A DNA stretch of 64,000 nucleotides from CAZNPH01 sp964574985 (GTDB lineage: Bacteria > Bacteroidota > Bacteroidia > Bacteroidales > SM23-62), in NCBI GenBank assembly GCA_964574985.1, contig CAZNPH010000003.1:124001-188000 (forward strand), in the 5' to 3' direction. The translations under genes were made by a program, and so were the position numbers. Below, in pieces: positions 1 through 9,369 of the stretch. The first letter of the stretch is position 1, and each line of letters starts with the position of its first letter. The notes under the pieces were generated by a model. The model did not search any database. It saw nothing but the letters and a program-made list of their open reading frames with translations, and was not told the origin of the DNA.

Positions 1-300
1 TTCTTGCTTTTCAATCAAAAATATTTGACTGCATTCCAAATTTTGTTTTCTTTATTGAAACTTTCACGAGAATATATTTAAATTTAATTTTTAGCATTTT
101 ATAATGATGATTCTAACATTATGCTCTTTTGTTGCCGGCCTCCCACAGTCCGTCCACATGCCGGGCCGGCGAACCCCCATTTTTCTCCGAACGGCGGCCT
201 GCCGCAGGATCGGTGATGGGGGCTTCATTCTTTTTTATATATCTTTTTTATGCAAAACCCTGGATGGATCCGACAGGTGAGGCATTATATCCAAAAAAAG
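1..300. other. Intergenic region at window start
   Basis: No gene is supported here. Bases 1-130 are AT-rich with no recognisable coding frame and no clean TAnnTTTG promoter box. Bases 131-228 hold copy A of a dispersed repeat, described separately. The long reverse-strand frame covering 235-1362 is a shadow of the first real gene. Confidence 0.6.
131..228 (+). repeat. Dispersed intergenic repeat, copy A
   Basis: The first block starts GTTGCCGGCC and ends GGCCGGCGAAC at 165-174. These arms can pair around a 23-nt loop that contains GTCCACATGCCG. The second block (199-228) reads roughly CTGCCGCAGGATCGGTGATG and ends in GGGGGCTTCAT. Both blocks recur in the same order in copies B and C. This copy lies just upstream of the first TPR/PD40 gene. 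The family is not recognised. Confidence 0.7.
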
Positions 301-3300
301 ATGAAACATCTTTGTTTTGCTTTTTCTCTCATCATCTTCCCCTTCGCACTCTGGTCCCAGTCTGAACCTGATTACCGGGAAATGTTTGCAGAAGCCGAAT
401 CCTTTTTTCTTTTTGAAGAGTACAATGAAGCACTGCCGCTGTATCAGAAACTCCATGTCCAATATACCGAAAACGACAACATCAATTACAAGATAGGGAT
501 CTGTTACCTGAACAATCCCTATGAAAAAGAAAAGGCCATCGGGTACCTGGAACGGGCCGTTGAAAACATCACCCTGAAATACAAGGAGAACAATTTCAGG
601 GAAAAACAGGCTCCGCTGGATGCCCTCTTTTACCTGGGCAACGCATACCGGATCAACAACCAGTTCGACAAAGCCCTTGAGGTGTATTCCGAATTCAAAA
701 CCAGGCTTGACCCGGAGGTATACCGTGAACAACTGGTCGATGAGCAGATCGTTGCCTGCAAGAATGCCAAAAAGCTGATGAAGGATCCGGTGGATATCGA
801 CATGACCAACATCGGAGAAAGGATCAACACAAGGTTTTCTGACATCCGTGCCGTAGTGTCGGGAGATCAGACAAAGATGGTTTTTGTATCCAGACTCCAG
901 TTCTATGATGCCGTCTTCTATACGGAAAAAGTAAAGGGACAATGGTCCTATCCGAGGAACATCATTCCTGAACTGGGTGTCGATGAAGACGCTTATCCCA
1001 CTTGTCTTTCCTTTGACGGATCCGAATTGTATGTATACAGGAGCGATAATTTTCTGGGAGAAATATACATGAGCACATTTGAAAACGGGAAATGGACCCC
1101 GCTGAGGAAGCTCAATGAAAACATCAACACCAAATACTGGGAATCCCATGCATGCCTTTCTCCCGACGGCAGGATCCTTTATTTTACCAGCAACCGGAAA
1201 GGAGGACACGGGGGACTGGATATATACAAATCGCTGAAGGGAAAGGAAGGTGACTGGATGGACCCCATAAACCTTGGACCCGTCATCAATACAGAATACA
1301 ACGAAGATACTCCCTTCATCAGTGGTGACGGAAAAACACTCTATTTCAGTTCCTACGGACATTACAACATGGGGGGGTATGATATATTCTATTCAGCCCT
1401 GCTTGAGGACAGCACATGGTCGGTGCCTTTGAACGCAGGTTATCCCATCAATACATCCGACGATGATTTGTTCTTTCAGCCGGTCCGGAACGGCATATAT
1501 GCCTATTATTCCAGATACTTTGAGGATCAGGGCCAGGGGAAATCGGACATCTACCTCGTAGAGATTTATTCCGACACCCATCCCAGAAAATTTCTCATCC
1601 GGGGCATACTCAGCCTGAAGGGCGATTTTGAAATTAAAAAGCCACTGCATATCAGACTGGTAAACAAAAGAACCGGGGAAATTGCCGATACCGCCATCCT
1701 CAAAGAGCTGGATACGGGAGATTTTTCCCTGGCAGCCCCCCGGGGCAGATATGATCTGGTCATTTCAGGGGACGATATCGAAGACCAGATCACGGAATTT
1801 GTCATTCCGGAAAGGTACCGGGAAAAGGAATTTGAAATTGCTTCTGACATCGTCCTGAACAAGGCAGTACAACCTCCGGAAATACCCGAACCGGAAATAG
1901 CTGACAGGATTACGGTCAGTGATACACTCATATTGACGGATGACCTGAAACCGGTTTGCATCGAAATGAAACTGGACACGGGGTCTGCACTGGTCATTGA
2001 ATCATACCATGATTCCCTGCTCGAAAATACGGAGGTTCTCGATATACAGGAAAGTGATTTTACGCATACTTTTAAACCCCGGGAAGGAAAGAACCTGATC
2101 AAATACAAAATGATCAGCCGGGACAGTACCATCATCAGTTACAAGGATGTTGAAGTCCGTGCAGAACCCGCTGAAATACTTGCAGCAGACACCCTGCCCC
2201 CGGAACCACCACCTCCTTTTTGTGATGTAACGGGAGAGCAAGCCGAATATGAATCAATCCTCAGTGCATCCCTTGAAGACCCCCCCCGGAGATTTCTGGA
2301 TAAACTGAAACATTTCGCCACCGGCCCCCTGCTGGAATATCTCCGGGGAATTGACCCCGATTCATTGGGCATACGGAACAATGCAAGACTGGTGCAGCAT
2401 CTGATCAACGAATCCGCACGTCAGGCATTCGAACCGGAAGATATTGCAGATATTCTTGCCGTTCTGGCTGCCGGAGATACAAAAGATGTTGATGAATTCC
2501 TGGGAAAGCTGAACGCATCGGCCAGGGGTGACCTGGGGGAATATTTAAACGGACTGGATCCCGGGGCCGCTGGAATTGAAACGGTAACCGGACTCGTTGA
2601 GCACCTTATGCTGGCCGGAGAGGAAAACGGGTTTTCAAAAACAGACGCGATTCTGTTGCTGACCGAATTGGCATCCACCCGGAATATGGATGAAACCCGG
2701 CAACAAATGGCTGAACTTGCCCGGGGTGATCTTAAAACCCTGCTTGAACAACCCATTCCGGAGGGCATCGAAAGCATCAGTGCCTTCATGGATTATCTGA
2801 TCAGCGAGTCGGCTCACCATGATTACCGGCCGGAAGATGTGTATGCGCTGGCCGGATTAATGTCTGCAGGCAACAAGATTGCCCTTGCAAGACACCTTGA
2901 AAATCTTGCTTCGCTTGCCGGCAATGATCTCAGGAAAGCCATCCAAAAGATCAACATTGAAGATCCCGCTACCGGTTCGCTGGAACAATTGTACAACAAG
3001 CTTCTGGAAGAAGCGGAAAAAACCGGGTATTCCCGCCGGGATGTGGATGATCTCATGATCAGATATGACCGGGATCTGATTTATACCGACCGGCTGAAAA
3101 AGATTACAGCCATGGCGGAGGGAAGCCTCAAAGAAAAACTGAACGAAAAGGGACGTCAGCAAAAGGACCTTCGGGATCTGATCCGTTTTTTGTCAGATGC
3201 GGCCCCTGAATCCCCTTTCTCAAACAGCGATGTTTTTGCCGCCCTGACAGCCATACTCCCCGGTGAGATGACCCCGGAATTGATGGTGACCGGACTCGCA

Positions 3301-3840
3301 AAACTGGCCCGGGGTGATTTGAAGGAATTAATCTCCCGGATCCGTCCCGGGGCATCCGGTATCCGTACCAATGCCCGGTTGGCCGGATATTTGCTTCAAC
3401 TGGCCGGTAAAGAAGGGATCCCTGACGGAGAGATGCAGGAACTCCTTCTCCGTTTCCATGAAACCACCGCGTTGAAAAGTCTGATCGACACATACGCTCC
3501 CGCCGCAGAAGGCGCCCTGGCCGGTTTTCTCATGAGAACGGATCCCGCGGCCATGAACATAGTGACACTTCAGGAACTCTATGATTATCTGATGGAAAAT
3601 GCAGACGAACAAGGTTATTCGGAAAGCGATGTCATGAAATTTTTCCTGAAGCTGGCGGATATCTACGGGGAAAGGTCTGTCTATCCTGCCACACCTGCCG
3701 TACCTGCTGTTCCCGAAGAAGTGCCTCCGGGCAAAATCCCATGGGGGTGGTTGATTGCCGGAGCAGGTATAACCCTTCTGCTGCTGATCATTTTCCGCAA
3801 AAGAAGGAAGGAGGAGAAGACAACAAATAAAACTCCCTGA
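301..3840 (+). CDS. TPR/PD40 exported protein with helical repeat array and C-terminal anchor (PorE-like)
   Basis: The protein has 1179 residues. The ATG at 301 is chosen because it opens a clear Sec signal peptide (MKHLCFAFSLIIFPFALWSQ); an in-frame ATG at 250 would bury it. Residues about 24-160 are TPR-like, about 190-430 hold PD40/WD40-like propeller repeats (SPDGRILYFTSNRKGGHGG), and about 433-510 resemble a carboxypeptidase-regulatory beta domain. Residues about 661-1122 consist of seven degenerate helical units of about 66 residues with the core LARGDLKELI. A membrane segment (about 1146-1166) and a basic tail follow. TPR-PD40-regulatory order is that of PorE of the type IX secretion system, but the OmpA domain is replaced by the repeats and anchor. 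A large periplasmic scaffold is inferred. Confidence 0.85.
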   Translation: MKHLCFAFSLIIFPFALWSQSEPDYREMFAEAESFFLFEEYNEALPLYQKLHVQYTENDNINYKIGICYLNNPYEKEKAIGYLERAVENITLKYKENNFREKQAPLDALFYLGNAYRINNQFDKALEVYSEFKTRLDPEVYREQLVDEQIVACKNAKKLMKDPVDIDMTNIGERINTRFSDIRAVVSGDQTKMVFVSRLQFYDAVFYTEKVKGQWSYPRNIIPELGVDEDAYPTCLSFDGSELYVYRSDNFLGEIYMSTFENGKWTPLRKLNENINTKYWESHACLSPDGRILYFTSNRKGGHGGLDIYKSLKGKEGDWMDPINLGPVINTEYNEDTPFISGDGKTLYFSSYGHYNMGGYDIFYSALLEDSTWSVPLNAGYPINTSDDDLFFQPVRNGIYAYYSRYFEDQGQGKSDIYLVEIYSDTHPRKFLIRGILSLKGDFEIKKPLHIRLVNKRTGEIADTAILKELDTGDFSLAAPRGRYDLVISGDDIEDQITEFVIPERYREKEFEIASDIVLNKAVQPPEIPEPEIADRITVSDTLILTDDLKPVCIEMKLDTGSALVIESYHDSLLENTEVLDIQESDFTHTFKPREGKNLIKYKMISRDSTIISYKDVEVRAEPAEILAADTLPPEPPPPFCDVTGEQAEYESILSASLEDPPRRFLDKLKHFATGPLLEYLRGIDPDSLGIRNNARLVQHLINESARQAFEPEDIADILAVLAAGDTKDVDEFLGKLNASARGDLGEYLNGLDPGAAGIETVTGLVEHLMLAGEENGFSKTDAILLLTELASTRNMDETRQQMAELARGDLKTLLEQPIPEGIESISAFMDYLISESAHHDYRPEDVYALAGLMSAGNKIALARHLENLASLAGNDLRKAIQKINIEDPATGSLEQLYNKLLEEAEKTGYSRRDVDDLMIRYDRDLIYTDRLKKITAMAEGSLKEKLNEKGRQQKDLRDLIRFLSDAAPESPFSNSDVFAALTAILPGEMTPELMVTGLAKLARGDLKELISRIRPGASGIRTNARLAGYLLQLAGKEGIPDGEMQELLLRFHETTALKSLIDTYAPAAEGALAGFLMRTDPAAMNIVTLQELYDYLMENADEQGYSESDVMKFFLKLADIYGERSVYPATPAVPAVPEEVPPGKIPWGWLIAGAGITLLLLIIFRKRRKEEKTTNKTP

Positions 3841-3919
3841 CCCTGAATCAATTCAGTTCCGATGTTTATTTCTATTGAATTAATTCTTAAATTTACCCGG
3901 TTACCGGCATCCTTTCAAT

Positions 3920-5755
3920 ATGAAAAAAACAAGCATTCCAATTCTCCTGGTTCTGTATGCAATGCCCCTGATTGGCCAGCAATACAAGGAAATTATCAGA
4001 GAAACCTTTCTGGACGGGGAATTCTTTCTGATGAGGGAGGAATATCCCGACGCATTGTACGAATTCAAAAAAGTCTATGACAGGGGACATAAAGACAATG
4101 CCAATGTCAATTACAGAATCGGGATCTGTTATTTGAACATCCCGGGTGAAAAAGAAAAAGCCATTCCCTATCTCGAGCAGGCGTTAACGGACATCACCCC
4201 GCGGTACAGGGAAGGTCTTTTCCGGGAAACCAGGGCACCGTATGATGCATATCTTTACCTGGGCAATGCTTACAGGATCAACAACGAGTTGGACAAGGCC
4301 TGCAGTGCGTACAGGAAATACATTCAATTGCTGGATGATCCGGGATCCGAAGAAACCCGGTATGCAGAAAAACAAATTACATGCTGCCGGAATGCCCGGA
4401 AAGAAATGAGCCAGCCCCTTTATCTCTGGAAAAAGAATGCCGGACCGGCAATCAATACCAAATTTTCTGAATTTCATCCCGTGCTCAGCCATGATGAAAA
4501 CATCATGGTCTATATGTCCTCCCTGAGATTTTACGATGCCGTTCAATACAGTGTCAGGGAAAAGGGTCAATGGACGGACCCCATCAACATAACACCCCAG
4601 ATCCAATCAGACGGCAACCAGTATGTATCCTGTTTGTCACCTGAAGGAAAATTCCTTCTTCTGTCCAAAGAAGATCAATTCGACAGTGACATTTACTACA
4701 GCACCTATGAAAAAGGAAGATGGTCGGTTTCCAAACCCCTGGGCAAAGAAGTGAACTCAAGATTTTGGGAATCCCATGCGAGTCTGTCACCTGACGGCAA
4801 AACCCTTTATTTTGCAAGCAACCGCCGGGGGGGGATAGGCGAAATGGATATATACATGAGCCGGAAGAACACAAACGGTAAATGGGGCGAACCCCTTAAT
4901 CTGGGGGGCAATATCAATACCGAACTGAACGAGGACCACCCATTTCTTTCTCCGGATGGAAACTTCTTGTTTTTTGTATCCCAGGGACATTACAACATCG
5001 GGGGGTATGACATATTCCGTTCGGAAAAAAAACCGGACGGCAGCTGGTCAGAACCGGTGAACCTTGGCTATCCCCTCAATACCACCGGCGATGATCTTTT
5101 TTATTTTCCTGCCGGTGCGAAAAACGAAGCCTATCTGGCATTGTTCGAGGATAACAATTACGGCAAACAGGACATTTATAAGATCCTTGCTTTCGATTCA
5201 GAACAAGCCTGTAATAAAGCCCGTGAATCTGCTGAAAAACCGGAAGTCATCGAGGATGAAATTGAGGAAATCATTGAAGAAGCCGTTGAAGAAGCCGAAC
5301 AGATTGAGGAAGAACCGGCGGAAGAAATCCCCGAACGGGAACCCGTGATCATCAGGCCCGTGTTTTTTGGTTTCGATCAGTTTTCCCTTGGCCCGCGCAC
5401 CAAAGAAAAACTGGATGACCTTGCTGGCATTATGGAAGACCATCCGGAAATGGTTCTGGCCATCCGGGGCCATACTGATACCAAAGGGCCCGATGCCTAT
5501 AACATGCAGCTTTCCGTCAAAAGAGCGGAAAGTGTCAGAAATTACCTGCTCGGCAAAGGATTGTCTGAAAAAAGGCTTCACGTCAAGGGGCTGGGGGAAA
5601 CAAAACACATCGCCATAAACAGCAATCCCGACGGAACAGACAATCCCCATGGAAGAAAATTGAACCGTCGTGTTGAATTCAGGGTCCTGCAACCGGAACT
5701 TCCCTATGTCAAAACCCCGGAACCGGAAGTACCCGATTCGCTGCGATACAGATAA
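3920..5755 (+). CDS. TPR/PD40/OmpA-domain protein (PorE-like)
   Basis: The protein has 611 residues and a signal peptide (MKKTSIPILLVLYAMPLIGQ). TPR-like helices at about 24-150 are followed by PD40 propeller repeats at about 170-420 (SPDGKTLYFASNRRGGIG) and a strongly acidic linker at about 440-475. A C-terminal OmpA-like peptidoglycan-binding domain at about 478-590 shows IRGHTDTKGPDAYNMQLSVK and the closing NRRVEF. It should sit in the periplasm bound to the cell wall. It closely resembles the preceding gene over the TPR and propeller parts but lacks its regulatory beta domain and helical repeats. Members of this architecture include the T9SS component PorE; whether this copy serves T9SS is not shown by sequence. 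Confidence 0.88.
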   Translation: MKKTSIPILLVLYAMPLIGQQYKEIIRETFLDGEFFLMREEYPDALYEFKKVYDRGHKDNANVNYRIGICYLNIPGEKEKAIPYLEQALTDITPRYREGLFRETRAPYDAYLYLGNAYRINNELDKACSAYRKYIQLLDDPGSEETRYAEKQITCCRNARKEMSQPLYLWKKNAGPAINTKFSEFHPVLSHDENIMVYMSSLRFYDAVQYSVREKGQWTDPINITPQIQSDGNQYVSCLSPEGKFLLLSKEDQFDSDIYYSTYEKGRWSVSKPLGKEVNSRFWESHASLSPDGKTLYFASNRRGGIGEMDIYMSRKNTNGKWGEPLNLGGNINTELNEDHPFLSPDGNFLFFVSQGHYNIGGYDIFRSEKKPDGSWSEPVNLGYPLNTTGDDLFYFPAGAKNEAYLALFEDNNYGKQDIYKILAFDSEQACNKARESAEKPEVIEDEIEEIIEEAVEEAEQIEEEPAEEIPEREPVIIRPVFFGFDQFSLGPRTKEKLDDLAGIMEDHPEMVLAIRGHTDTKGPDAYNMQLSVKRAESVRNYLLGKGLSEKRLHVKGLGETKHIAINSNPDGTDNPHGRKLNRRVEFRVLQPELPYVKTPEPEVPDSLRYR

Positions 5756-5769
5756 AATATTTTCCCGCT

Positions 5770-7248
5770 ATGCTCCCCCTTCAGAAAAATTTATGGTTGT
5801 TGCTTGTTTTGTTTGCTGCTTTTCCCGGAACATTTGCCCAGGAAGGGGAAGGAGATTATACGCCCGAGGAAATGTTCCATGAAGGGGAATTTTTTTTCCA
5901 GGCAGAAGAATATGAAGAAGCCCTGTATTTTTACGAAAGTTTGCTCCGGATTTATCCCGGCAATGCCAATTACAACTACAAGGCCGGCATCACATGCCTT
6001 GAAATACCCGGCCGGGAGCATGAGGCCATCCCCTATCTGGAAAAAGCAGTTGAAAATACAAAAGTGAAATACAGGAAGCGTTCCTTCAAGGAAGATCATG
6101 CACCTTTTCATGCCCATTTTTACCTGGGAAAAGCCTGCCGGATCAACGACGAGTTGGACAAAGCGCTCACCGTTTATAATCAGTTCAGGGATTCGGATGA
6201 ATTCGAAGGGAATTATAACGTAAGAATCGTTGAAGAAGAGATCCGGTCCTGCGAACGCGCCAAGATCATCAAGGATTCTCCCATCAACATCCGCAAAACA
6301 AACCCCGGCCATCCGGTCAACTCCTCCATGCCGGATTACAATGCGGTTGTATCGGGAGACGGGACCACCATGGTCTTCATTCGTGAACTCAAGTTCTATG
6401 ACGGGATATTTCTATCCGGAAAATCCGGGGGAAGATGGAGCGAACCGGAGAATCTGAACCCCCAGGTAGGTTCTGACGGAGACATGTACCCCACCGGTCT
6501 CTCCCATGACGGGACAGAGCTTTTCCTTGTCAAAAGGAACAGGCTGAATGACAATCTGTATCACAGCATCCGGGAAGGCAGGTTCTGGTCTAAAGCCCGT
6601 GAATTGAACAACAACATCAACAGTTTGTCAGACGAAACCCATGCCAGCATTTCCTCTGACGGCGAACAACTGTATTTTACCAGTGGAAAACTGGGGGGTG
6701 AAGGGGGCCTCGACATATATGTCAGCAACCTTGATGAAAAGGGAGAATGGGGCGAAGCATATAACCTGGGGCCAAAAATCAATACGGAAAAAGATGAGGA
6801 AACCCCTTTTCTCACTTCCGATGGGAAAACCTTGTATTTCAGTTCTACGGGACATTACAATATGGGAGGATATGACATCTTTTACAGCAACAAGCTCCCC
6901 GGTAACGGATGGACAGATGCAGTCAATGCCGGCTATCCCGTCAATACCACCCGTGACAATCTCTTTTTCGTACCCCTGGAAAACGGGGAAAGAGCCGTTA
7001 TGTCCCTGAGAAATCAGGAAGATGCAGTGGGTGGTTCAGACATTTATTTCCTGGAAATATTCGGGTACGAAGAACCGGAAATTAACACCGGGACCAGATT
7101 CCGGCACAGTTTTGAGATCCTCCTGATCAACACGGAAATTCAGGATACCACCCGTGTAATTTACAAACAGGATCTCGACACCCTGATGACTGAACCGGAG
7201 AAAAACCGGCGGATCATTTACCGTGCATCCCCCACCCTGGATCAATGA
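5770..7248 (+). CDS. TPR/PD40 exported protein (third paralog)
   Basis: The protein has 492 residues and starts with a hydrophobic signal peptide ending near FPGTFAQ. TPR-like helices (about 30-160) and PD40 propeller repeats (about 180-430) align with the two preceding genes, including the shared motifs FYDGIFLSG and GHYNMGGYDIFYS. It stops soon after the propeller, with no OmpA domain and no anchor. The start lies 14 bases after the previous stop, so the two genes are probably cotranscribed. A soluble periplasmic or surface partner of the other two proteins is inferred. Confidence 0.85.
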   Translation: MLPLQKNLWLLLVLFAAFPGTFAQEGEGDYTPEEMFHEGEFFFQAEEYEEALYFYESLLRIYPGNANYNYKAGITCLEIPGREHEAIPYLEKAVENTKVKYRKRSFKEDHAPFHAHFYLGKACRINDELDKALTVYNQFRDSDEFEGNYNVRIVEEEIRSCERAKIIKDSPINIRKTNPGHPVNSSMPDYNAVVSGDGTTMVFIRELKFYDGIFLSGKSGGRWSEPENLNPQVGSDGDMYPTGLSHDGTELFLVKRNRLNDNLYHSIREGRFWSKARELNNNINSLSDETHASISSDGEQLYFTSGKLGGEGGLDIYVSNLDEKGEWGEAYNLGPKINTEKDEETPFLTSDGKTLYFSSTGHYNMGGYDIFYSNKLPGNGWTDAVNAGYPVNTTRDNLFFVPLENGERAVMSLRNQEDAVGGSDIYFLEIFGYEEPEINTGTRFRHSFEILLINTEIQDTTRVIYKQDLDTLMTEPEKNRRIIYRASPTLDQ

Positions 7249-7289
7249 TCGACACCGGCATAAAAACATTTCTGTTCTTTTGATTCATT

Positions 7290-7838
7290 ATGCATCTGGA
7301 AAGACCAAATATCAGATTGAGGGCCATGGAACCGGAGGATCTGGAATTGTTGTACAAATGGGAAAACGATCCTGCCAACTGGTTTGTCAGCAACAATATA
7401 ACCCCGTGGTCAAGGTATTCCCTGAAAAAGTATCTGGAAAGTGCTTCCATGGACATACACAAAACCGGACAATTGAGATTGATGATCGAGGCAAGAAATC
7501 AGGAAAATGGGAAATGGATCACCGCCGGCACCATCGATATGTTTGATTTCGAACCTTACCACAGCCGGGCTGGGGTGGGAATATTGATGGCAGACACTGA
7601 AAACCGTAAAAAAGGCTTTGCTTCAGAAGCCCTGCAATTGTTTATCGGTTATGCTTTTGATTTGCTTCACCTTCATCAGTTATATTGCAATATTGCCGGT
7701 TCGAATACCGCAAGTCTGAATTTATTCCGAAAGCACGGATTTGAAAATGCCGGCATAAAAAAAGAATGGCTGAAGACCGGAACATCCTATGAAGATGAAT
7801 ACACCCTTCAGCTGATCAATCCTGCATCTCCGGCATGA
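7290..7838 (+). CDS. GNAT family N-acetyltransferase (RimJ/RimL or SpeG type)
   Basis: The 182-residue protein has the GNAT fold order. It opens with RLRAMEPEDLELLYKWEND, has a central strand ending VGILMADTENRKKGFASEAL that includes the acetyl-CoA loop, and ends with SNTASLNLFRKHGFENAG. It resembles acetyltransferases that modify polyamines or ribosomal protein N termini; the substrate cannot be told. It begins 41 bases after the propeller gene and its last 23 bases overlap the convergent gene on the other strand. Confidence 0.85.
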   Translation: MHLERPNIRLRAMEPEDLELLYKWENDPANWFVSNNITPWSRYSLKKYLESASMDIHKTGQLRLMIEARNQENGKWITAGTIDMFDFEPYHSRAGVGILMADTENRKKGFASEALQLFIGYAFDLLHLHQLYCNIAGSNTASLNLFRKHGFENAGIKKEWLKTGTSYEDEYTLQLINPASPA

Positions 7839-8283
7839 TGCTGCTGTATTCCGGAATTTCCTTCAGATACCGGAATTGTGCATTCCGGGGATCATAACGG
7901 CAGGCATAGTGCTCCAGTCCGTTTGTCACCAAAAGGTAAGGCACCATGAACTTCATGTTATAGCGGGCAATCTGGTCAAATACAGTCTGCCCGATCCTGA
8001 CGCCGGGTGATTTGCATTCGCCGATAAGCAAAGGCTTGCCCGAAGAACCGGACACCAGGAAATCCGCCCGTTTTGAACATTTGTTGATTCTGAAATGTTG
8101 TTCGGTCATCATCAATGAGGCAGGATACCCTTTTTCTTCCCTCAGGTAACGCACAAAATTCTGTCGTACCCATTCTTCCGGGGTAAGCAACACGAATTTT
8201 TTTCTCAGGGGATCAAAAATATGCTTTCTCTTCCCTGCAAATTTTATATTGAATGAATAAGTTGGTAAATTTAGCCGCAACAT
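7816..8283 (-). CDS. Stand-alone type I restriction HsdR N-terminal domain protein
   Basis: The 155-residue protein matches the HsdR_N_2 type of nuclease-fold domain. The pattern RADFLV followed by GKPLLIGECKSPG gives the D and ExK spacing of a PD-(D/E)xK core. No helicase, specificity or methylase gene is nearby, so this is not a restriction system. The ATG at 8283 is preferred to an upstream in-frame start because it gives the usual short N terminus. It is divergent from holA, an arrangement I recall from other Bacteroidota, which suggests a DNA-repair-type role, but that is inference. Confidence 0.8.
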   Translation of the reverse strand: MLRLNLPTYSFNIKFAGKRKHIFDPLRKKFVLLTPEEWVRQNFVRYLREEKGYPASLMMTEQHFRINKCSKRADFLVSGSSGKPLLIGECKSPGVRIGQTVFDQIARYNMKFMVPYLLVTNGLEHYACRYDPRNAQFRYLKEIPEYSSIMPEMQD

Positions 8284-8351
8284 TTCTATGAACAAAGTAC
8301 GGCATTCCAAATCATTCCTGAAAGAATACCGGGACCTTTTACACGGCCAGC

Positions 8352-9359
8352 ATGAAAGTTTTTGAAAACCTGATGTCCGACCTGCGGAAGAAAATATACC
8401 AGCCGGTATATTTTATGGAAGGGGATGAACCATATTTTATGGATAAAGCGACCCGGTACATTTCCGAAAGCGTTCTTCCGGATGAAGAAAAGACATTTAA
8501 CCAGATCATCCTGTACGGCAGGGAAACGGATATTGCAACCGTAATCAATGCAGCCAAAAAGTATCCCATGACCTCCAACCTCCAGGTGGTGATCGTAAAA
8601 GAAGCCCAACATCTGGCCCGCATTGAAGACCTCCGGTATTATCTTGAAAATCCATTGAATTCCACCATCCTGGTGATCAATTACAAATACAATTCGCTTG
8701 ATAAAAGAAAGAAATTATTCAAGCTGCTTCACAGCAAAAACTATCATTTTGAATTCAAAAAGATCTATGAAAACAAAGTACCTGATTGGATCAGTCATTA
8801 CCTGATGGAAAAAAAGGGTTGCAGGATTGATCTGAAAGCTTCCATGCTGCTGATTGAGTTCCTGGGCAATGACCTGGGCAAAATTGCCAATGAACTGGAT
8901 AAGCTGATCATTGCCCTTCCCGGGGAAAAGAACCATATCAATGCCGGGGATATTGAAACAAACATTGGGGTCAGCAAGGACTACAACAATTTTGAATTAC
9001 AGGATGCCATTGCAAAAAAAGATGTTTTGAAAACTTACAGGATCACGAACCATTTCTCCGGGAACCAGAAGAATAATCCCATCAGTCTGACCATTTCCGC
9101 ATTGTATGCTTTTTTCAGGAAAGTATTGATGTACCACATCATCAGGGACAAGCCCCCCAGGATCATCGCCTCCAGCCTCAAAATCCATCCGTTTTTTATC
9201 AAGGAATACCGGCTTGCCGCAGGCAATTACTCAAAAGAAAAGATCATACGGATATTCTCCATGCTCAGGGAATACGACCTGAAATCGAAAGGTTACGGCA
9301 ATCTTTCCACCCCCCCGGGGGAATTACTGAAAGAGTTGGTTTACAAGATCATTCACTAA
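8352..9359 (+). CDS. holA: DNA polymerase III subunit delta
   Basis: The 335-residue protein fits the clamp-loader delta subunit in length and pattern. The N-terminal part contains PVYFMEGDEPYFMDKATRYI, followed by LQVVIVKEAQHL, and the middle contains LLIEFLGNDLGKIANELDKL, a hallmark of the family. The subunit opens the sliding clamp within the replicative clamp loader. The gene starts the run holA-rhomboid-gmhB with very short gaps, and is divergent from the HsdR-N-like gene with a 68-base gap. Confidence 0.92.
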   Translation: MKVFENLMSDLRKKIYQPVYFMEGDEPYFMDKATRYISESVLPDEEKTFNQIILYGRETDIATVINAAKKYPMTSNLQVVIVKEAQHLARIEDLRYYLENPLNSTILVINYKYNSLDKRKKLFKLLHSKNYHFEFKKIYENKVPDWISHYLMEKKGCRIDLKASMLLIEFLGNDLGKIANELDKLIIALPGEKNHINAGDIETNIGVSKDYNNFELQDAIAKKDVLKTYRITNHFSGNQKNNPISLTISALYAFFRKVLMYHIIRDKPPRIIASSLKIHPFFIKEYRLAAGNYSKEKIIRIFSMLREYDLKSKGYGNLSTPPGELLKELVYKIIH

Positions 9360-9369
9360 AAAACAAAGC

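Noticed and set aside
235..1362. 375-codon reverse-strand frame
   Set aside because: It is a shadow of the TPR/PD40 gene on the forward strand, which has a signal peptide and clear domain pattern.
7816..8283. Type I restriction-modification system
   Set aside because: Only a short HsdR-N-like domain is present; no motor, specificity or methyltransferase subunit is nearby.
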